Assembly: GCA_009103225.1 (NCBI GenBank)
Contig: RHPI01001168.1
Span: 403,986 to 467,985 of the forward strand
Direction: 5' to 3'
Length of the DNA stretch: 64,000 nucleotides
DNA from: Chlorokybus atmophyticus
Lineage: Eukaryota > Streptophyta > Chlorokybophyceae > Chlorokybales > Chlorokybaceae
Shown here: positions 10,081 through 21,935 of the stretch, in pieces
Layout: the number at the start of each line of letters is the position of its first letter
Numbering within the stretch: position 1 is the stretch's first letter
Program-made: the position numbers and the translations under genes
The notes under the pieces: generated by a model
Databases searched by the model: none
What the model saw: the letters and a program-made list of their open reading frames with translations, nothing else
What the model was told of the DNA's origin: nothing

Positions 10081-11189
10081 AAGTTGTTGGTGAATGTGCT
10101 ACAAACATCGTGTTTAGACCACGCATTTGGCGAGGGCTTTTGTCAAGGATTGCTTGGAGTATAAGTCAAGTTTTAACAGCATTGCCAGCATTCACATTCA
10201 CATCGACAAGAGGAGCACATGGTGGTGTGGTTGGATGATGAAGTGCTTAATGAGCTATTAGTAGCACTTCAAGAGGGGGAGAATTACGCCAATTGATTCT
10301 AGATGAATACATCAAGTGTTGTAGCAAGCATGATTCATACATGCACTCGTGTGTGACTGCACAGTAATATAGTGCTGCTTGGAAAGCTAATGTTTTCATC
10401 AACAATTTTCAAGCAAATCTTGTAATTGGCTTTTATTAGTGCAATAGGCTTGGCTTGCTCAATGCATTAAATGTGGGCATGGAAATATATATGGCTGCAA
10501 TAAAGTGCCTACTTGCGTTGCTTACGGTTGTGTGGATTGGGGTATTTGTTAATGGTATGTGGTCATTGTTCCACACTATATACATGTTGTCTCATCCAAG
10601 CAAGATCCTGCGGTGCATTTAAGGCTTTAATGGATTATTACTTGACTAGGACTGACACAACTTGTAAAGCTTCACTGACCTGCCATTCTCAAAGAACTTG
10701 TTTGTAGTGCTGCTGCAGCTCTTGGGGGGAGTTGTCAGCAGTTTGTGATGCTCCTTAAGAGTCATGTGAGGTGCCGCACCGTTGCGTGACTTCTCCTGTT
10801 GGCTGTGTAACAGGGTGAAGTACGTTGCCTTCGCGAGGCTCGATGGGGCCGGCATTGATGCTTGCACATCGATTTACACATTCATGGAGCCAATGCAACA
10901 AATAGTCACTTGGCGGCGGCAGCCAATCTTGATGTTTTGAGTAAATGATTTATGTACATCGACAATGTCACTTATAGCAACCCATGCTTGTATTAACTTA
11001 AACTAATAATTAACTTTAAGATAGTTCTTACGAAACAGTTTGGACATACAAGTGGCGCATTACGATTCAAAAGTAATCAAGTTGTTGCACTCTCTACTGG
11101 GACACTTGTGGAATCAACACTGCAAAGATGTTGTGTTAATCCTCTTACGCTGCTGTCTATTGCAAAGGATGATGTCGCAGGTGCATTCA

Positions 11190-11640
11190 TTATAAGCGCC
11201 CAACACTCAGCTAAATGTGGAGTGAAAAAGGTGCGTGTTATGAGCTGTGTAAAGACTTTGCATTTTACAGCTGGTGGTCACGGACTCAGCAATTGTAGCA
11301 CTTCTCAGTCTGTGCCATGCCGGCATTATGTTTATGCCGCATCCATGATTATCCATCCGTGAACACATATAAATTTGACTCATCAAGGATGTTGTGATGG
11401 TCGTCCTCGTGAACTACTATTCATCCGTGAGATGTTTATTGCAAGCGTGTCTATTGTAAGCGCCCAACAACCAGCCAACTGTTTAGCAAAAAAAGGTGCG
11501 AGCATGTCATGAGCTATGTTGAGACTTATCTTGAAAGGTAAAGCTGGTGGTCATGGATAATGCAATTGTAGCACTACTCACTATGCCCTGCCGTTATCTT
11601 GTTTAAGCTGCATTCAGGATAATTCCTCACTGTATGTTAT
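11190..11640. repeat. Diverged direct duplication, units about 200 bp
   Basis: Positions 11190-11395 and 11447-11640 share ordered blocks: TAAGCGCCCAACA, then AAAGGTGCG, GAGCTRTG, GCTGGTGGTCA, GCAATTGTAGCACT and GCCATGCCGGC/GCCCTGCCGTT. Identity is moderate, so the duplication is old. No coding content is evident. Confidence 0.75.
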
Positions 11641-12567
11641 TGCCTTCGGCATTTTACATGCAGCATACCACGTGTCCACTTTTCACAGCCATTAATGTTG
11701 TATCGATGCCCAATGCCTCCAGCTTAGGGTTATACAAATGGCACTCACATAACACATAATAACCCTGCCAATTAGCAAGCTTCGACGGCGCCGCGCCTTG
11801 TGCGTCAACTAATCGCTGAATTTTGCACACTCATGAGTTGATCAACAGTCCAAAAGTGACATTTTTGACAGCGGCAGGCAGGGCTCATGCACCCCTCAGG
11901 CTCTGGTCAGTCTCCGTGTAAAATTTGCGACGTAGGCCATGGTTGCACACATACACAAGTGTCTATGAGCGAAGTCCGCATCCACATAAGGCTTTTTGCA
12001 CATGTACACTGTGGTGGTACCCGTGCCGCACAAGCAATGATTCCACATATGATGTCGATGTCGCGGCTGGCCACTTAGTGGGGATCGTCAATGAGGTGAG
12101 CGGGCACATGGTTAAAGGAGTTGGCCGCCGACGTGATGTGAGCCGTCAGCTCGATGTAGAGCTTGGCTCTTCTTGAAGTTCTCCATTCAAGTGGTGTCCA
12201 TGTAGCGCGTGGACACCTCGGCACATGCGTTGGGGTTGATGGAGGTGGTGGGCTCGCGGCGAAGTATGCTCGCATATAAATGGTGAGTGGGCCCTTCAAC
12301 AAGGCTCCTGAGGGATGGTGGGCACCTTCCCAGGCTACAAGCGCATATTCGTTGTCTCTAACACCTCCTCGCCATGGCGTTTGAGAGCGTCATGCATAGG
12401 ATGGAGGAGCGGCTTTGCGAGCTTCGTGCACTTGGTGTGGAGGTTCGCATGTTTCTCATCCTCCTCTTCCTCCTCCTCCTCTTCACCATCATCACCCTTC
12501 TTGCTCACCTCCTCCTCTCATCTACCGACAAAGGGGTTGGTGGGTGGGTTGTGGGGTGGTGGTGGTG

Positions 12568-12610
12568 NNNNNNNNNNNNNNNNNNNNNNNNNNNNNNNNN
12601 NNNNNNNNNN

Positions 12611-12649
<39 letters not shown>
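12568..12649. other. Assembly gap (43 N) followed by 39 G
   Basis: Positions 12568-12610 are unknown bases and 12611-12649 are all G. Low-complexity G-rich sequence around it probably stopped the sequencing or assembly. The true length here is unknown. Confidence 0.98.
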
Positions 12650-12650
<1 letters not shown>

Positions 12651-12841
12651 GGCGCACCTCTCTCGCTTCCGTCTCCTTCCTTCCTCTTCCTGCACGCAAC
12701 GCATACTCTTAACCCGCACTGAGCAATCGGCGGCAAACTTAGCCGCCGCAGCCGTGGCATTCACCTCCTCCTCACCATCTCGGTAGCTGTTTTGCGACCT
12801 TGTGTTGGGCATGGTGGAGCTATGCTCCCCCTACCTCCTCA

Positions 12842-13826
12842 CCACACGCGCCACCCATGCCAATGATGGCGCCGCCGTGCTAGGATTTTTAAGCGACTAG
12901 GGTAAGTTCACCTAAATTCGGAGTTGACCTTAATTTGATGAATGGGTACTTGAGGTGAGCTGGACAGCGCATGCAACGTGCAATCTTAGTGCAATTTATA
13001 GGGATGATAGAGCTCGTTCAGAGGTATTTAACAAACCAAAGACCGTCTGAACGACCATGTGCTGCACTAGTGTTGTATTGTTAAGAATACATAAACTTTA
13101 ACCATCTATAACCCTAACTTTTACAATGCTTAATGTAATAGTAACTTGTGCAGTACTTCACCACCTTGGGCAGTGTTGAGCGCTACGTAATCTTCTCCAT
13201 TCATTTAAAAAGAAGTTTTCAAGTTTCACACTGTTTGCGGCGGTACACCCAAAGTAAATCCACTTCAAGTGATTCTTTCTCCCAAAGTGCCCCTACACAT
13301 GGTTATGGGCATTATGGTGGTGTGATTGTTATATCCAAGTAGGGCCGCTCAAAAAGTTGGTGGCGGCCACAATAGTGATGTATAAGGTCGCCACCTGTCT
13401 TAACTACCAACCCTAGGAGAGCTGTTAAATAGCTTCAGAAAGTAGTAAGGTACTTCCGAAATTAGGGTCAACTCTGCTTTTGCGGAAACCCAAAAACCAC
13501 CCTATGTTTGCGCTCCGCCGACGGTGCGATACTTGTTCAAAAATTAAGAATGAAAATACCGCCGTGTACATAAAAAACTCAGCTCTGAGGAACACACATA
13601 CACTACCACCGGAAACGCAACGTAGCAAACGTTATAAGCTTCTAACCTCCAAAACCTTCGAAATTAGGTGGATTTACCCTACACTAGAAGCTTGCGACTC
13701 ACGACTCAAACCCAGTGAGTGCGTTTGCCCTCTAATGCTTGGAGCATTATGGGCTTAAGAGTCTCATAACTTGTGAATGAGTTCTTAAGTTTACAGGCAC
13801 GCATTTGATGCGTTTTATGAACTCAT
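12842..13826. repeat. Second, diverged copy of the terminal repeat, split by an insertion
   Basis: Positions 12842-12900 match bases 1-57 of the left terminal repeat in the same orientation (GGCGCCGCCGTGCTAGG, then AAGCGACTAG). The match resumes at 13688-13826 and corresponds to about 67-200 of the first copy (GTGAGTGC, GAGTCTCATAACT, TTATGAACTCAT). Divergence is much higher than between the two ends of the 9-kb element. The element it ended would extend to the right, but I find no matching inverted partner in the window. Confidence 0.85.
12901..13682. mobile_element. 782-bp non-autonomous element inserted in the old terminal repeat
   Basis: The insertion begins GGTAAGTTCACCTAAATTCGG and ends with the imperfect inverse, CGAAATTAGGTGGATTTACC followed by CTAC. 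ACTAG stands immediately on both sides (12896-12900 and 13683-13687), consistent with a 5-bp target-site duplication; a slightly different end is possible because TAGGGTAA also matches on both ends. A further inverse-related block (GAAATTAGGGTCAACTC) lies at 13457-13473. No coding capacity was seen, so it would need a transposase supplied by another element. Confidence 0.75.
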
Positions 13827-14894
13827 ATCACATCTACTGCTATAGTTATAACTTCAAAGCCTTGGATAATTGTGACACTTGTTGTCAAACCCTTGTTGAA
13901 AAGTATTTCAGCCGCTGCTACTTTTTACGGTATAAACATCGAAGTTCATCCAACCAATCGGCTTCCGCTTTATTTACCATGCATAACTGCTCTACCTCAC
14001 ATCGGGCTATACATGGTGTAAACAATTATATGCTGCAAGTTGGTCGTGCAGGCGGATGTCTGCTATTGATGCCGTTACCGCTTCATGTTAATGATTGGAC
14101 TAATGTAACATTTTTCAGTACATGATAGGAGGAATTTGTATATTATAAACATTACAATGGTCTGGGCGAAATTTACTGGCGGATTTCGCTTTTGTGGTTG
14201 GTGGGCTTGCAATCATGGCCATAATTTGTGGAAGCCCCAATCAGCGGATGTCGCAGCAGTTGATAATGTACTCACGCCGCTACCAATGTCTTCTTTTGCC
14301 GCACGTTTTGCTGCTCAAGTGTTTGTCCATGCTTACCAACTTATATGCACTCGTAATGTTGGACACAAACTTACCAGTAACATTTTCGGCTTTATTCTTG
14401 GCTTTACATAATGTATTCAAGACACTATTATGTTGGAATGCATGGGCCCGCACTAACTAGTAGCGCGCTTGTGTGTGAATACCGAGTTTATACAACCATC
14501 ATGGTTTGAAAGGAAATGAAGTTCATTAAATAGAGTATGCCTCATCTAGTGTCCGCTTTAATATAACACCAACCTAATGTAAGGAGTATTTAGTCGTATA
14601 TGCACTCGGTGACAGCATATATGAAATCATGCACGAATCCTCGAATAGTCACCACATGTAACTGTCATTTGGACCATGAGGTGTATTGTTCACAGATGCA
14701 CCCGGTGAATACGCACACGCGTATGTGCCTATTGCTCGTGTGTGTGTGTGTGTGTCCGTGAGATACACACTGTGCATGTGTCATACATGCATACATGTAC
14801 ATGTATGCATGAATGATACATGCACAAAGTGTACTACACACACGCATGCACGCACGCTCGCCCGCCCACCCGCCCTCACCGACAGGTGTGGCAT

Positions 14895-14975
14895 TCTCTC
14901 TCTCTCTCTCTCTCTGCACTATATATGGGTGTGACACGTATGCTGGCATATGCATTGCGCATAACAATGCAATAT

Positions 14976-15043
<68 letters not shown>
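14895..15043. repeat. TC and CA dinucleotide microsatellites
   Basis: A pure TC run occupies 14895-14915 and a pure CA run occupies 14977-15043; a shorter TG run lies at about 14739-14755. The TG and CA runs are inverted relative to each other and could fold together. Confidence 0.95.
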
Positions 15044-15045
<2 letters not shown>

Positions 15046-16977
15046 TGTGTGTGGCACATTAATGTGTATGTGTATATATGCGTATAAAAATAAAAAATGT
15101 AAAGTAGATTTGCTTTATGATATAGGTGTTGCTACCTATGGCGGCGGCGGCCATGACTGGTGGCTTGTCGCAGTCTTAATTAAAGGCCTTAACCAGTCAA
15201 GGATAGGTAGTAGTGGCTTTATCGTCTATGGTGGAGGCAAAGATTTCAGCTTGCTTCGCAACCTGTAGCTGCCAATTGCAGTGGGCCAGCGTTAGCAATT
15301 AGCGACTACCTTATTAATGTCTTGATTGCAGATGGACTCCTAAAGAGGCAAAGTGTTATCGTTTAAATGAATGCAAGATATTTATTAACTTGCAATATAT
15401 ATACTAGGTGCTTTGCATGCGGACCCCGCAGCCAACTATGACTCTGCTGGTGTCCTACGGTAGGGAAGAATGAAGATGACAACTTGCGTATCCACTTTAT
15501 CGGCAAGCACTATACAGTGCATAACGAGGATGTTGTAAGTAAGAGTTTTGATTTTCATTCATCGTTCTAGCCGCCAATCTGTGCCATCTAAGTCACTCAA
15601 CTTGACCTGTTGGCAAATAGGTGGTGCTAGCTGATAATATTCGAATCAAATTTATTGAGTACTTACACTAAGCACACCAAATAATCATCATGTATGTTGC
15701 AAACACCTTTTAATCCACCTTTTAATGCGACTAAGCTAACATGCTACAACTTATGTAGACCTCAAAAACCACACCCCTTAAAGAGAGCATGTTTTGTGTG
15801 TGTATTATGACGTGTGCATTTTAAACTTTTTAATGCACACAGAATGCTTCGAATCCACGCTTTAAGCTAGTCGGCATATGAGTGAGGCTTTGAAAACCTT
15901 GAGATGCTAATTTGCAACCTGCTGCTGAGCAATGTGCTCTAGTTAACACGCCCGCAGGGCTAACAAAAGTTGTTACTACTTACTCAAATGAGCAGAATGT
16001 GAATGTGTGCTATTCATGTGGACTAGTTGGTTCATGCGAACTTATTGTTTCACAATAGTTGATAGTATTAAGGTGTGTGGTGCTTTGTTGATTGAACCAC
16101 AAATGACGTCATCGCATTCTTGGGACTCAACACAAACATTGCATTACACAAAACATTGATATGTGCTACGACAGAGCTAACCAGTGTGTCTATCATGACC
16201 ATCATGGCCGCCAAACTCACATAATGTGAGCTTGATGTCACAGCGTTGTGACATTGATTGCCATGTATGATGATTCTAAGGCAGCTATGTGCTGTAACGG
16301 GCAATTTACATCAATGTGACATTGTCGGCCGTCGCATGTCTGCTGTAAGCAGATGGAATTGAGTGACATCTTATGTCGTCATGTGTTGGACAACTCAAAG
16401 TTGATGTCCTGTGATGGGACAAGTCCTGTATTAACTTAAATTAAGCATCTCTCAAGCCTATGTTAAAATTTTCGAGGTAAACTTTAACACTAGGCTTGCC
16501 GGTAACTGTTCTGCATTCAATACTGTTGTTGAATGCAACTTATATAACATGCTACCATACATACAGACCTTCAAGATTGAGACCCTCTTTAAAGGCATCC
16601 CTTACGGCGTAAACATTTATCAAAAATTACGTGATGGGTGGATCGACACACGAGCATGTTGTGAAAATTACAAACATGCTCATAAGCATGCATCCCACGA
16701 CTGCGCAATGTGCCATGGTGTTATTACTTAAACAATGTCTCAAACTAGGGAATATGTGGGCAAGTGAATATCACATGTGTTTGTGGACATGTATTGATGC
16801 TATTGCAGGGTTGGTGGCCATGATATGCTTCATACAGCAATTATTCTATCATTACCCACCGGGTCATGATGTGATACAGTGTTGGTACGACTTTTTTAAA
16901 CCCGGGGGTGCAATGTTATAAAACAAGTAAACCTCGACGTTAATCTTCTCGCATAGGCCTTCAAACTCCGCTCCCAA

Positions 16978-18275
16978 CCATATATGGCACAAACATGGAT
17001 CAATTCTACATAGTTTGCAACATGGTGGCTCAAAAAGTCCAAGTTTTAGTAATTGCCAATAGTACAAATAGTATAAATAGTACAGCAGCCATCCAAGTGT
17101 TAAGAGTATCTACACAGGGGCCATGTCACTAGTAGTGTGACAGGTCAGCACACAGTGACAAGCCTTACTAGTCTTGAACACTGTCCGGTTGCGAGACCAG
17201 CAAGTGAGTGTATAAGTTTGTGTAAGCTTATGGGTGGGCGTAAAGGTATGCACTCACCTGGGAGCCACTTGTGTACGGGGTGCCTGGCTTAGAGAGGTTT
17301 TAGGGGCCCTCCCTCTTAAGCTTGTCATCCTTCATGTGTGGTGGTGTGAGCATGTATGTGAGTGAGTACTTGGCAAGGGAAGGTGCTCCTGAGGTGGGCG
17401 TTCTCTTCCTTTGTAATGTTGTGCCGCTGTACCAAATGGTACTTAGTAACAAAAGTTGTATTGCTATACTTCCTCATAGCTGGAGTTATAAGTGCTTGTG
17501 ATTGTGCATTGGTGTGCAGTGCCTACAAGCAAGTAAGTAAGGGTGGAATCTTTACGACTCGTTGTCCACTAAACAACATTTAAAACTAGAAAGATGTGCG
17601 CAAGTAAATGTGCGTCTCTTGCCATGTGTTGATGCTATTGCAAGGTGAATAGCCATGTTGTAGTTACCAAATGTGTAACGACCATCTCAATTGCCGTAGC
17701 AAGAAAGGCGCTATGAAGAGAGGAGGCATAACGTTATTTGAATTTTTTAATGAGCGCTGCGTTACATTCCTCCCGGTGTTAACACGCGCAGCCTGTCCGC
17801 ATCTCAGTGAGGCTGTTACCACCGTTCCGGCAACATACAATGGCCCCGCACGATGCGCACACAGGACTGCACATGGTGCTACCTATGTGTCCACCTTGGT
17901 ACATGTTCCCATAAAGCACATTCGCACCTCCTCGACCATCTACATGCCACAGGGTACGAACCTTTGCTTCAGAACGCAATACCAACATAACAACCACTTC
18001 GGTCATCATAGTGAAAGGCGCTACAATGAGAGGAGGCGTAATGGTTTTATCATTTGATACCAAGCGCGGCGTTGCACACTACGTCATGTTGAGCTACAAT
18101 TATGGTTTGAGTTTAAAATATTGAGGTTGTTACACAGGTAATCTAATAAAACGCAATATTACTTTTTTTTGTGTTGCTTTCAAGTTCTACTTCTGTGCAT
18201 ATATGGCACGATTTTTCATCAATTTTACACAGGTTGCAATTCCGAGGTCAAAAAGTCCGAAATTTAAAGTAATGT
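16978..18275. repeat. Dispersed repeat family, two pairs of related blocks
   Basis: Block 16978-17050 and block 18200-18275 share ATATATGGCAC, then ATCAATTYTACA, GTTGCAA/GTTTGCAA and TCAAAAAGTCC in order. Block 17703-17770 and block 18013-18075 share AAAGGCGCTA, then GAGAGGAGGC and TAAYG. The spacing differs, so this looks like remnants of one repeat family rather than a single tandem duplication. Confidence 0.5.
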
Positions 18276-18357
18276 TACAACTTACGAACGCATTGAAAGT
18301 GCTTTTGTTTATTGGTGTCTCAAACATAGTACGGTGGCCATGATAATTGTAAAAAGA

Positions 18358-18678
18358 GGGGGTGCTACCTCCTCCCTTCTATCCCCTACCCTAACACCAC
18401 AAGCCACGCCGTCCTCATCGCCGCTAGGGGCAACTGCCGGAGCAGAAGATCCCCTCGCTATAGCGGCTGTTGCGTTAGCATTGCCGCCATACAGCTGATA
18501 TCGACATGAGACTTATGTCTCATGTCGATATTAGCGTTACAGATAATTAACACTACATTAAAGCCCTAACACTAGGTCAACGGCCCTAGTACGGCATAAT
18601 TGGCTGTATATACACGGTGGGACCCTTATTTCATCATAAATAAAGGCGGGGAACCTCCACAGAGGTAGCACTCCGTTA
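18358..18678. mobile_element. Candidate foldback MITE with central hairpin
   Basis: A GGTGCTACCTC block at 18361 is mirrored by GAGGTAGCACTCC near 18663. At the midpoint, 18498-18512 and 18517-18531 form a perfect 15-bp stem around a TTAT loop. Ends and centre are almost symmetric about 18515, as in foldback or MITE-type elements. The outer match is only about 11-12 bp, so the element boundaries are tentative. Confidence 0.4.
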
Positions 18679-21545
18679 CAATAGTCGTGCGGTTATTGAC
18701 AAATTAACGACAAGGACTGATCAACTTGAACAACTATCGATACTGTTGAACACATCATGTAATATGTCATTTAGTATTATTGTAGTATTTAACGAAGCTG
18801 CAGAATTCACATTTGTCCGGGTCTTCTAAATTAATGGAAGCTTTTGTCAGGTCTGTTAGTTTAAGACCACGGGATTTGAGTCTTGGCCCGACTTATGGGG
18901 TCTTGTATGTCTTCATTGGTATCAACTTATTTCACGCTCAAATGCAAATATAAATCACGCGGTTGAATTCAAGCGAAGAGTGGCACGGGGTGTTGCTTCA
19001 ATGCCATTACTGGCATTGCTCTTGTGCCTTATAAATCTGTAACACATGAATAAGTAATTGCACAAAGAGGTACATAATATAGGCTGTCACCAATGGTTCC
19101 ACAAACTATGCATTAATACACACAATATCAATTGAAAGTGATCAGGAACCTGTGCAGAGTCGGCTTGATGTTACTGCTAGAAGCGGCGCAAGACCCTTGA
19201 AATTTTAATAATAATTACAATACCAACATTTTCGTTACGCCTGAGTTCAAAAAGCTAATGCTTAAAGCATTAGCATTATGTTTTATTGCTGACAACATTT
19301 TACATGATTGCTTAAGTTTATGTTTATGATGGGGTAATCTTGATAATTGATGGTGGCAATATTTGCCTCTACACTTCATGCAAGTTCATGCTCCATTGCC
19401 GTAACGCATTATGATACCACCTCATCACATGCATGCAACAAGTTGTAATGAACGCCCCAATCCATATGTTATGGCATGTGTATAATCATGCACATGCTTT
19501 TTGTTTCAGCTTCAACAGGCTCGTAAACGTTAAGCTCCGCAGCTCCCATGTCTTTGAAGGATGTCCTCATTCTTTGAAATCTGCTCAAACATTGCCATAA
19601 TCAAGTAAACGAACTCCGGTATATTGCGCATGGCAGCTCGCGCAATAAGCGCTGTTGGAAGTCCTCCATCTTTTATACAACACAATCTGCCTAATGAGGA
19701 CGGATAACATATGTATTGGCAACATCACGCTTTCCGCTGATTGTTAGTAAGTCAATTCGATTTTAAGCCAGATCAACCCTTTTATCATGTGTGTTGTAAT
19801 TGATCTTATTATGCAATGCTATGATAGATGGCATGACATTTGATAAAACAATTCACGAAACTCTGGGTGTAATGTGTTAAAACCGTTTTTTGTAAACCTG
19901 CTAGCAAAGTATTTACTCTTTTCATAGACACCTTGATAAGTCCATGACTATTGCGCCGTCAAATCTTGGTATCTCATGCATATAATGCTTCCACTTTGAG
20001 ATGTGCTGCCGCATTTTTAAAGTAATTGTGATGAACAAATCATTATTGGCTAGCGTGTCAATTACTGTAGCATTATAAACTATCCGTCAATGCAGTAATC
20101 ACAAGTTGAAAAGGGATGACTATAAAGTAAATACAACTTGAATTAATAATCCTCTTGTTCTACACGAAACCACGAGTTCCATCAATGGTCTGTTTGAATG
20201 TTACCAACCTTCAATGCATTACATATGTTTGTGCACCCATTTTGAAATGGATGATGACAGCGCGAACGCTTGGAGAAATAGCCATACAATGTTAGTAACA
20301 GACACCTTAATGGATCAATAGTTGTGTCGAGGCTCTTCATTGAAGTGATTGCATACGTGCGTGCATTCGTGCATGTGTGCGATGTGTTTACAAGTTGTTA
20401 TACAGTAACCAGTGTACCATTAAACATAACCACAAATATGTTTGCCAACAACTATTTCTCAATTAACATTTTCGGCTGATGATGCATAATGTAGTGTACC
20501 ACAATGCATTGATATAGTCATCATATACTTATGGTACATAACAACCATATTACTAGTGTGGTAGTACTCATGTGTAATCCAATTGTATTTAAGGCCCTTA
20601 AATATTATTATTATCAAGTAATACTGTATAGCTGTTTGCACTGTATTGCATATCATTGATTCTGTTTTAATTAGCGAGGTGTCAACAATGATACCTTATT
20701 GCTTATGTTGCATACTTCAAGGTAGGTACCACAGATACTTATAGGTAGGTAATCTCACCATGCTTTGGCAGTAAGTTGTTTTTTCACAATGACGTTTCTA
20801 CTGTGTTTTTTTATTTATAAGAGAATTTCAGCGACAATGCAGATATTCAATGTTCCGGCGATTATTTACATAACATGCAATGTAGTTACACATGCATGGG
20901 AACAGCAGTCTCAAGCTCTTGTAATTCCCATAAGCATGATCTTACATCAACGATACTTATGTTTAATGCACGTTGACGTCCACATCATCTATGATAAAGA
21001 TATTGCTAATGCAATAGCTTGTATATTGCATAATTAAGATTATACCAACAAGTGGCAAGCAAGAAGGGTATTGGTTTCCAACTATTACTACACGCATAAT
21101 GGTCAGCGGGATTGTACTACATGACGATCAATGCGATCAACTTGCGAGACTTGGCTGCAGCCCAAATGTGCTGCATACCACGCTCACTAACATGTATATT
21201 GTTCAAAGGCTTTGCTACTTCCTTGTTAAACAGGAAGGAACGCGGCACACACGCACGCAAGCACAAACAGCACCTATGCACAAACTCGCACGGGCGGTTG
21301 CACTCACATGCACTTGCAGAAGAGCACGCCGCGGCTTGTCTCGTGCAATCATCCACAGCAGCCTTGCAGGTGTTGTGTTGCTGCCAGCACAATGGCACTG
21401 TACAGATGCACCACAGCACGTGACACGGTTCGCCTAGTCCCCTTGTAACATGTTACGACCACAGTCATGCTTGCCGCAACACGCTCACAGCACATCGCTG
21501 TACAAAGCAGCACGACTCTGTGTCTCACTCGCGCGCGCCTCTCTC

Positions 21546-21935
21546 TCAGTCGACGGAGGGGTTCTGCAGGACGATGAGGATGTAGTCGTTGGCGGGGGCC
21601 ACGATGATCTCGTGCTTGCGGGAACGCACGCGCAGCACGCTCAGGTCGTCGTCCGCGGCGGCGGCAGCGCCGGCGGCAGCGTCTCCCCCCCTGGCTGCTG
21701 CTGCGGCGGCGGACAGCTCCCTCACCACGGCGCGTGCCTTGTGCGCCAGGTGGGTGAGGAGCGCCGCGTGCTGCACCGTGGCCGCCTTGTCCAGCGTGGT
21801 GCGGATGGGCACGCCGTCGCTGCTCACAACCACGCTGCCCAGCACACCGCGGTGGGACGCGATGCGCTTCAGCGCCTCCTCCACCTCACCCGCAGCGGCG
21901 GCTGACGCCGACCCCGACGTCATCGTGCTCGACAT
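21546..21935 (-). CDS. DYNLRB: Dynein light chain, roadblock/LC7 type
   Basis: An intronless 129-residue protein. It matches the roadblock/LC7 family along its length: an EVEEALKRIASHRGVLG helix, the GSVVVSSDGVPIRTTLD strand pair, then LRVRSRKHEIIVAPANDY and a LIVLQNPS end. The family forms dimers that bind the dynein intermediate chains and help attach cargo or assemble the motor, both in cytoplasmic/ciliary transport dynein and in axonemal arms. Usual length is about 96-105 residues; here a 20-residue Ala/Gly/Asp-rich loop (about residues 76-97) sits where the family has a short link before the third strand. The start is the ATG at 21933-21935; a second in-frame ATG lies four codons later. 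The next gene is divergent and 1.5 kb away. Confidence 0.95.
   Translation of the reverse strand: MSSTMTSGSASAAAAGEVEEALKRIASHRGVLGSVVVSSDGVPIRTTLDKAATVQHAALLTHLAHKARAVVRELSAAAAAARGGDAAAGAAAAADDDLSVLRVRSRKHEIIVAPANDYILIVLQNPSVD

Larger units (their letters stand above)
10081..12841. other. Repeat-rich non-coding stretch
   Basis: No gene is supported here. The stretch contains a diverged direct duplication (listed separately), a sequence gap with a poly-G run at 12568-12649, and pyrimidine-rich low-complexity sequence at 12455-12530. A plus-strand frame near 10219-10291 ending LVALQEGENYAN, next to a GAGGGGGAG purine run, could be the tail of a retroelement, but this is too weak to call. Confidence 0.5.
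13827..21545. other. Long AT-richer intergenic stretch with repeats and no supported gene
   Basis: Open frames here are short, lack family motifs and cannot be joined by splice sites. Sub-features listed separately are dinucleotide repeats near 14.9-15.0 kb, a pair of dispersed repeats near 17 and 18.2 kb and a foldback element near 18.5 kb. The composition is visibly poorer in G and C than the gene-bearing part from 21.5 kb on. Confidence 0.6.

Noticed and set aside
10219-10291. Possible polypurine tract and tail of a Copia element on the plus strand
   Set aside because: The purine run and the LVALQEGEN tail are suggestive, but there is no reverse transcriptase or RNase H nearby, no LTR pair, and the gag remnant is on the opposite strand.
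12315-12812. Frames crossing the N gap with poly-Gly or poly-Pro
   Set aside because: They are artefacts of the G run and unknown bases.
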